DNA of 25,062 nt from JBIIUJ01 sp044340025 (GTDB taxonomy: Bacteria; Pseudomonadota; Alphaproteobacteria; Caulobacterales; Aquidulcibacteraceae): positions 1-25,062 of the forward strand of contig JBIIUJ010000025.1 of assembly GCA_044340025.1 (NCBI GenBank). The letters are read 5' to 3'. Numbering within the stretch: position 1 is the stretch's first letter; each line of letters begins with the position of its first letter. The notes beneath the pieces were generated by a model that did no database searches, was not told the DNA's origin, and saw nothing but the letters and a program-made list of their open reading frames with translations. This document shows positions 21,769 to 25,062 of the stretch, one piece after another. The translations under genes were made by a program, and so were the position numbers.

Positions 21769-22113
21769 ATGCCCCGATGCACCGCCGTCCTCTTTCCAAT
21801 CCTTGGCCTGCTGCTGCTCGGCGGATGCGAGAGAGTAGGCGAGGCCACCGAGCCTGCGCCCACGCCAGCGGCCCAGACGGCGGCGGCGCCGTCGGCCAAG
21901 GCCCGGTTGCCTTATGCCCGGATCCAGGCGATCGCTCTGGGCGCCGCACAAGGCGAGATCATTGAGGTCGAGCTGGACGCCCCCGATCCGGACAAGGATG
22001 ATGCGGCTGGGTCCGCCATCTACGAGATCACGGTGTTGACCCCCTCCGGCCGGGTGCTTGAGCTGGAAATCGACGCAGTGACGGGCCTCATCCTGAAGCA
22101 GGAGGCGGAATGA
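21769..22113 (+). CDS. PepSY-domain lipoprotein upstream of the two-component system
   Basis: A 114-residue predicted lipoprotein: the signal is PILGLLLLGGC with lipobox LGGC and Cys20, followed by a Pro/Ala linker and a PepSY domain (about 46-113) ending ITVLTPSGRVLELEIDAVTGLILKQE. The acidic stretch DAPDPDKDDAAG lies in a loop. Its stop overlaps the response regulator start (ATGA), so it is coupled to that gene. Small PepSY proteins are often found beside OmpR/histidine kinase pairs and may be periplasmic inputs to the kinase. That role is inferred from position. Confidence 0.87.
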   Translation: MPRCTAVLFPILGLLLLGGCERVGEATEPAPTPAAQTAAAPSAKARLPYARIQAIALGAAQGEIIEVELDAPDPDKDDAAGSAIYEITVLTPSGRVLELEIDAVTGLILKQEAE

Positions 22114-22772
22114 TGCGGCTGCTGCTGGTGGAAGACGATGCCGCTATCGCCAGCCGGCTGGGAGCCCAGCTGACCGCAGCCGGCTTCCGCGTCGAGATGG
22201 CCCATGATGGCGAGGCCGCCTGGCGCCTCGGTTCGGACGAAGCGTTCGACGTGGTGGTGCTTGATCTCGGATTGCCGCGCCTCGATGGGCTGAGCGTGCT
22301 TCGGCGGTGGCGAGGAGAGGGCAACGGCGTGCCCGTGCTCGTGCTCTCGGCGCGCGGCTCCTGGAGCGAGAAGGTGGAGGGCATAGAGGCCGGCGCAGAT
22401 GATTATCTTGCCAAGCCGTTCGAGCCGGCCGAACTCATCGCGCGGCTGCGCGGGCTGTTGCGCCGCGCCAGCGGGCGCAGCGGCAACATCGTGCAGGCGG
22501 GCCGGCTCACGCTGGATCTCTTCCGCGCGACCGCAACGCTGGATGGCGCGCCTGTACGGCTCACGCCGCTGGAATATCGCCTGCTCGACATGCTGGCCGC
22601 CGCGGGGGGGCGTCCCGTGCCGGCTGGGGAGATCGCCGAGCGCCTGCACGGCGCCGATGCGCTGGACGCCAACGCCGTTGAAGCGCTGGTGGCGCGCCTG
22701 CGCCGCAAGCTCGGAGCGGATGTGATTCAGACGCGACGCGGCTTTGGCTACAGCGTGCAGGTGCAGGCATGA
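22110..22772 (+). CDS. OmpR-family response regulator
   Basis: A 220-residue response regulator. The receiver domain (about 3-115) has the acid pocket Asp9/Asp10 after LLLVE, phosphoacceptor Asp52 in VVVLDLGLPRLDG, Ser80 in VLVLSARG, and Lys102 in DDYLAKPF. The C-terminal winged helix (about 128-218) includes LTPLEYRLLDMLA and VEALVARLRRKLG, ending RRGFGYSVQ. The first of two adjacent ATGs (22110) overlaps the PepSY stop; the second at 22113 is equally possible. Its stop overlaps the kinase start. It resembles the QseB/PmrA subgroup by eye. The tandem repeat in the divergent promoter is its natural candidate target, which would mean autoregulation and control of the PepSY–cytochrome pair. Confidence 0.96.
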   Translation: MMRLLLVEDDAAIASRLGAQLTAAGFRVEMAHDGEAAWRLGSDEAFDVVVLDLGLPRLDGLSVLRRWRGEGNGVPVLVLSARGSWSEKVEGIEAGADDYLAKPFEPAELIARLRGLLRRASGRSGNIVQAGRLTLDLFRATATLDGAPVRLTPLEYRLLDMLAAAGGRPVPAGEIAERLHGADALDANAVEALVARLRRKLGADVIQTRRGFGYSVQVQA

Positions 22773-24148
22773 GCCGGCCGGCGTTCGCCAGCCTCCGGGT
22801 GCGACTGCTTTCCTTTGCGGCGCTGACGAGCGGTCTGGCGCTGGCGGCGTCCTGGGTAGCGCTGTCGCTGCTGTTCGAGCGGCATGCCGAGCGCCAGGTC
22901 GCGGCGGACCTGATCCGGCAGGGGCAGGCGCTCGCCGCCGCCGTGGCGCTGGACCAGCAGGGTCGCCCCCTGCTTTTGCCTCCCCCGGCGGATCCGCGCT
23001 TCGCCAGGCCGGCAAGCGGGCTCTACTGGCGGGTGGCGACGCCTGCGGGGGAAGTGCGCTCCCGCTCCCTTTGGGATGGGCGCTGGGTCCGCTGGCCAGA
23101 GGCAGCCTCCAGCGCCTGGCGGATCGAAACGACCGCCGGCCCGTTCGAGGCGCGCATCATCCGCACCGCCCGCTTGATCCGGCCGCAGGCGGATGGCCCG
23201 CCGGTTCTGATCGAGGTGGCGGTCACACATGAAGCGGTCACCGCAGCGCGCGCGGGCTTTGCCGGCGAACTCGCGCCCTTTCTGGGGCTGTTGTGGGCGG
23301 GGCTGATGTCGGCAGCGCTCGTCCAGGTGATGATCGGGCTGCGCCCGCTCAGTCGGGTGCGCGCTGATCTTGCCAGCCTGCGCGCCGATCCCGCCGCGCG
23401 GCTGGACCCGGATGCCCACCCGCGCGAAGTCGCCCCGTTAGCCGCCGCGATCAATGCGCTTGCCGATGCGCGCGCGCGCGACATGGAAGCCGCCCGCCAC
23501 CGCGCCCGCGATCTCGCCCATGCGCTGAAGACCCCGCTTGCCGCCCTGCGCCTCCAGATCGAGGACTTGCCCCAGCTGGAACGGGCCGACGCCGCCCAGG
23601 CGCTCGCGGTGCTGAACGATGCGGTGCACGCCGAACTCGCACGCGCCGGGGCGGCCCGCGCGGCGGCAGGGACATGCCTGCTGGCCCCTCTCATTGGGCG
23701 ACTGTTGCCGGTGATGCGCCCCGGCAGCGAAGCCGCCGGGTGCGCGGTGTCTGTCTCCGCCCCAGACGGGTTCGCCGTGCCGATGGAGGAAACAGTGGCG
23801 ATGGAAGTGTTTGGCGCGCTTCTGGACAACGCCCTGCGCCATGCGCGCACGCGCGTGTCGGTTGTGGCCGGGGCCGATGCGGGCGCACGATGGGTGCTGA
23901 TCGAGGATGATGGTCCCGGTCTTGCCCCTCAGCAGCGCGCGGCAGCGCTGATCCGCGGGGTGCGGCTGGATGAGGCGGGCGGCACGGCAGGGTTGGCGGC
24001 GGGTTCCGGCGGGCAGGGGCTGGGTCTGTCGATCGCGAAGGCGTATGTTGAAGCCAGCGGCGGGCGACTTGACCTCGACGCCGCTGCTCCTGGAGGCCTG
24101 ATGGTTCGCCTTCTCTGGCCGGCGCATCTTGCAGCGGAAGGCGCCTGA
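22769..24148 (+). CDS. Membrane sensor histidine kinase
   Basis: A 459-residue kinase, partner of the preceding response regulator (ATGA overlap). Two transmembrane helices (about 13-36 and 167-190) flank a periplasmic sensor of about 130 residues with no family I recognise; it contains several Trp and Arg and few Cys. A HAMP-like linker follows. The H box is ARDLAHALKTPLAALR with phosphoacceptor His251, a PhoQ-like variant (HALKTPL, not HELRTPL). The N box is LLDNALRHA with Asn354, G1 is EDDGPGL (379-385) and G2 is GGQGLGLSIAK (414-424), so all ATP-binding elements are present. The ligand is unknown; metal or redox stress is suggested by the PepSY, cytochrome and VIT neighbours. Confidence 0.95.
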   Translation: MSRPAFASLRVRLLSFAALTSGLALAASWVALSLLFERHAERQVAADLIRQGQALAAAVALDQQGRPLLLPPPADPRFARPASGLYWRVATPAGEVRSRSLWDGRWVRWPEAASSAWRIETTAGPFEARIIRTARLIRPQADGPPVLIEVAVTHEAVTAARAGFAGELAPFLGLLWAGLMSAALVQVMIGLRPLSRVRADLASLRADPAARLDPDAHPREVAPLAAAINALADARARDMEAARHRARDLAHALKTPLAALRLQIEDLPQLERADAAQALAVLNDAVHAELARAGAARAAAGTCLLAPLIGRLLPVMRPGSEAAGCAVSVSAPDGFAVPMEETVAMEVFGALLDNALRHARTRVSVVAGADAGARWVLIEDDGPGLAPQQRAAALIRGVRLDEAGGTAGLAAGSGGQGLGLSIAKAYVEASGGRLDLDAAAPGGLMVRLLWPAHLAAEGA

Positions 24149-24149
24149 C

Positions 24150-24857
24150 GTGACCCATCGCTATACCACCCACCACGAGCGCCATCTGGTCGAGCGGATC
24201 GGCTGGCTTCGCGCCGCCGTTCTGGGCGCCAACGACGGCATCATCTCCACCGCCAGCCTGATCGTGGGCGTTGCGGCCGCCACGCAGGACAGGGCGGCCG
24301 TCCTGACCGCCGGCGTGGCCGCGCTGGTGGCGGGGGCGATGTCGATGGCGGCGGGCGAGTATGTCTCGGTCAGCTCCCAGGCCGACGCCGAAGCCGCCGA
24401 CCGCGCCAGAGAGCGCGCCGAACTCGACACGATGCCCGAAGCCGAGCTGGAGGAACTGACCGGCATCTATCAGGCGCGCGGTCTCGACCGGGCGCTGGCC
24501 GAGCAGGTGGCCGCCGCCCTGACCGCAAAGGACGCCTATGGCGCCCATCTGCGCGATGAGCTTGGCCTGACCGACGCCGCCGCCGCCCGGCCGGTTCAGG
24601 CCGCGCTCATCTCCGCCGGCATGTTCGCGACAGGTGCGGTTTTGCCGCTGATCGCGGCCGCAGCGGGCCCGCCGTCTGCGCTGGCGGCCGCCGTCAGCGC
24701 TACAGCGCTGGTCTGTCTGGCGGGGCTCGGCTGCCTTGGCGCTGTGGCTGGCGGCGCCTCGCCCTGGAAGCCGGCCTGGCGCGTCACCCTGTGGGGGGCG
24801 CTGGCCATGGCCGCGACCTGGGCGATCGGCACGCTTTTCGGAGCGGTCGTCGGTTAG
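24150..24857 (+). CDS. VIT1/CCC1-family metal transporter
   Basis: A 235-residue membrane protein of the vacuolar iron transporter family, which moves Fe2+ or Mn2+ out of the cytoplasm. Hallmarks are RAAVLGANDGIISTASLIVGV (22-42) with its conserved Asp, and AGAMSMAAGEYVSVSSQ (63-79). A charged cytoplasmic segment (about 80-145: ELDTMPEAELEELTGIY and following) is the metal-binding helical domain of the family, followed by three C-terminal helices. GTG at 24150 is used because GGAAGG lies 8 bases upstream and the family N-terminus fits; a TTG at 24129 would start inside the kinase gene without a site. It begins one base after the kinase stop, so it is probably co-transcribed with the two-component genes. 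Confidence 0.93.
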   Translation: MTHRYTTHHERHLVERIGWLRAAVLGANDGIISTASLIVGVAAATQDRAAVLTAGVAALVAGAMSMAAGEYVSVSSQADAEAADRARERAELDTMPEAELEELTGIYQARGLDRALAEQVAAALTAKDAYGAHLRDELGLTDAAAARPVQAALISAGMFATGAVLPLIAAAAGPPSALAAAVSATALVCLAGLGCLGAVAGGASPWKPAWRVTLWGALAMAATWAIGTLFGAVVG

Positions 24858-24877
24858 GCTGCGATCGCCGAAAACCG

Positions 24878-24895
24878 CTTGCATTCGAATGCAAG
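24878..24895. promoter_or_regulatory. 18-bp perfect palindrome, candidate operator
   Basis: CTTGCATTCGAATGCAAG reads identically on both strands, centred on TTCGAA, 36 bases before the last gene's ATG. TTGCAT within it could act as a -35 element, with a weak -10-like TAGCTT at 24901-24906 (16-base spacing). A dimeric repressor or activator site controlling the downstream gene is likely. No T tract follows, so it is not a terminator for the transporter. Confidence 0.65.
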
Positions 24896-24931
24896 GCCGG
24901 TAGCTTGCCGCCCCTAGGGAGAGGTTCGGCC

Positions 24932-25062
24932 ATGGCGCGCATTCTGAAATCTGGCATCACGGAATCCGCAGCGCAGGCGGCCGACGCGGCGGTTCGCGCA
25001 ACGGTGGAGGCCATCATCGCCGACGTGGCCGCGCGTGGCGACGCGGCGGTGCGCGACTATTC
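24932..25062 (+). CDS. Histidinol dehydrogenase-family protein, N-terminal fragment
   Basis: Only the first 43 codons lie in the window. They read ILKSGITESAAQ, then VRATVEAIIADVAARGD and AAVRDYS, which matches the N-terminal helix of histidinol dehydrogenases (V-x-x-I-x-x-V-x-x-RGD-x-A-x-x-x-YS). AGGGAGAGG lies about 8 bases upstream of the ATG. The family includes true HisD and the paralogous sulfonate/diol dehydrogenases such as HpsN; the fragment does not decide between them. No other histidine biosynthesis gene is in view and a private palindromic operator precedes it, which slightly favours a catabolic paralogue. Confidence 0.72.
   Translation, partial: MARILKSGITESAAQAADAAVRATVEAIIADVAARGDAAVRDY

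Noticed and set aside
24878..24895. Palindrome as a terminator for the VIT-family gene
   Set aside because: The arms have no loop when centred on TTCGAA and no T tract follows; position upstream of an ATG fits an operator better.
1..25062. tRNA, rRNA, CRISPR array, insertion sequence or prophage
   Set aside because: Reading both strands I saw no repeat-spacer pattern, transposase motif, terminal inverted repeats or RNA gene; composition is even across the window except for short promoter patches.

Overview
The window is about 25 kb of very GC-rich DNA with tightly packed genes. Several features point to an aerobic, oligotrophic alphaproteobacterium of the Hyphomonadales/Caulobacterales or Sphingomonadales kind: two large TonB-dependent receptors with sphingomonad-type TonB boxes, many twin-arginine (Tat) signal peptides, DUF1838 proteins and a membrane LytTR regulator. 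The assignment is by style only; no rRNA, tRNA or other taxonomic marker is present. I found no insertion sequence, phage gene or CRISPR array.

Region 1 (1-6126). The window opens inside a TonB-dependent receptor that ends at a strong intrinsic terminator. Two exported flavin amine-oxidase-like proteins follow on the minus strand, diverging from an exported alpha/beta hydrolase. A four-helix membrane protein with a LytTR DNA-binding domain comes next.

Region 2 (6357-13206). One apparent plus-strand operon carries a TonB-dependent receptor, three DUF1838 proteins, an alpha/beta hydrolase and a fourth DUF1838 protein. Every junction is a 1- or 4-base stop/start overlap, so the six genes look translationally coupled. 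All five enzymes or unknown proteins have export signals, four of them Tat-like. I read this as an outer-membrane uptake plus periplasmic processing system for an unknown organic substrate. It is the best candidate here for an undescribed system.

Region 3 (13216-20669). A TetR regulator, a double thioredoxin-fold (DsbA/GST-kappa) protein and a YghU-like glutathione transferase run leftward. Diverging from the TetR gene are two exported sulfatases with Cys-type formylglycine motifs, followed by a formylglycine-generating enzyme that carries a lipoprotein signal. The AT-rich divergent promoter holds a probable TetR operator.

Region 4 (20683-24857). This is a redox/metal module: a cytochrome b561-like membrane protein and a PepSY protein diverge from a PepSY lipoprotein, an OmpR-family response regulator, a histidine kinase and a VIT1/CCC1-family transporter. 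An 11-bp-spaced direct repeat lies in the divergent promoter. Just past the transporter, an 18-bp perfect palindrome precedes the start of a histidinol-dehydrogenase-like gene that runs off the window.

All intergenic gaps are shorter than 300 bases. Start sites were chosen by ribosome binding site, signal peptide and overlap logic. Functional statements rest on motifs read by eye, not on database searches.
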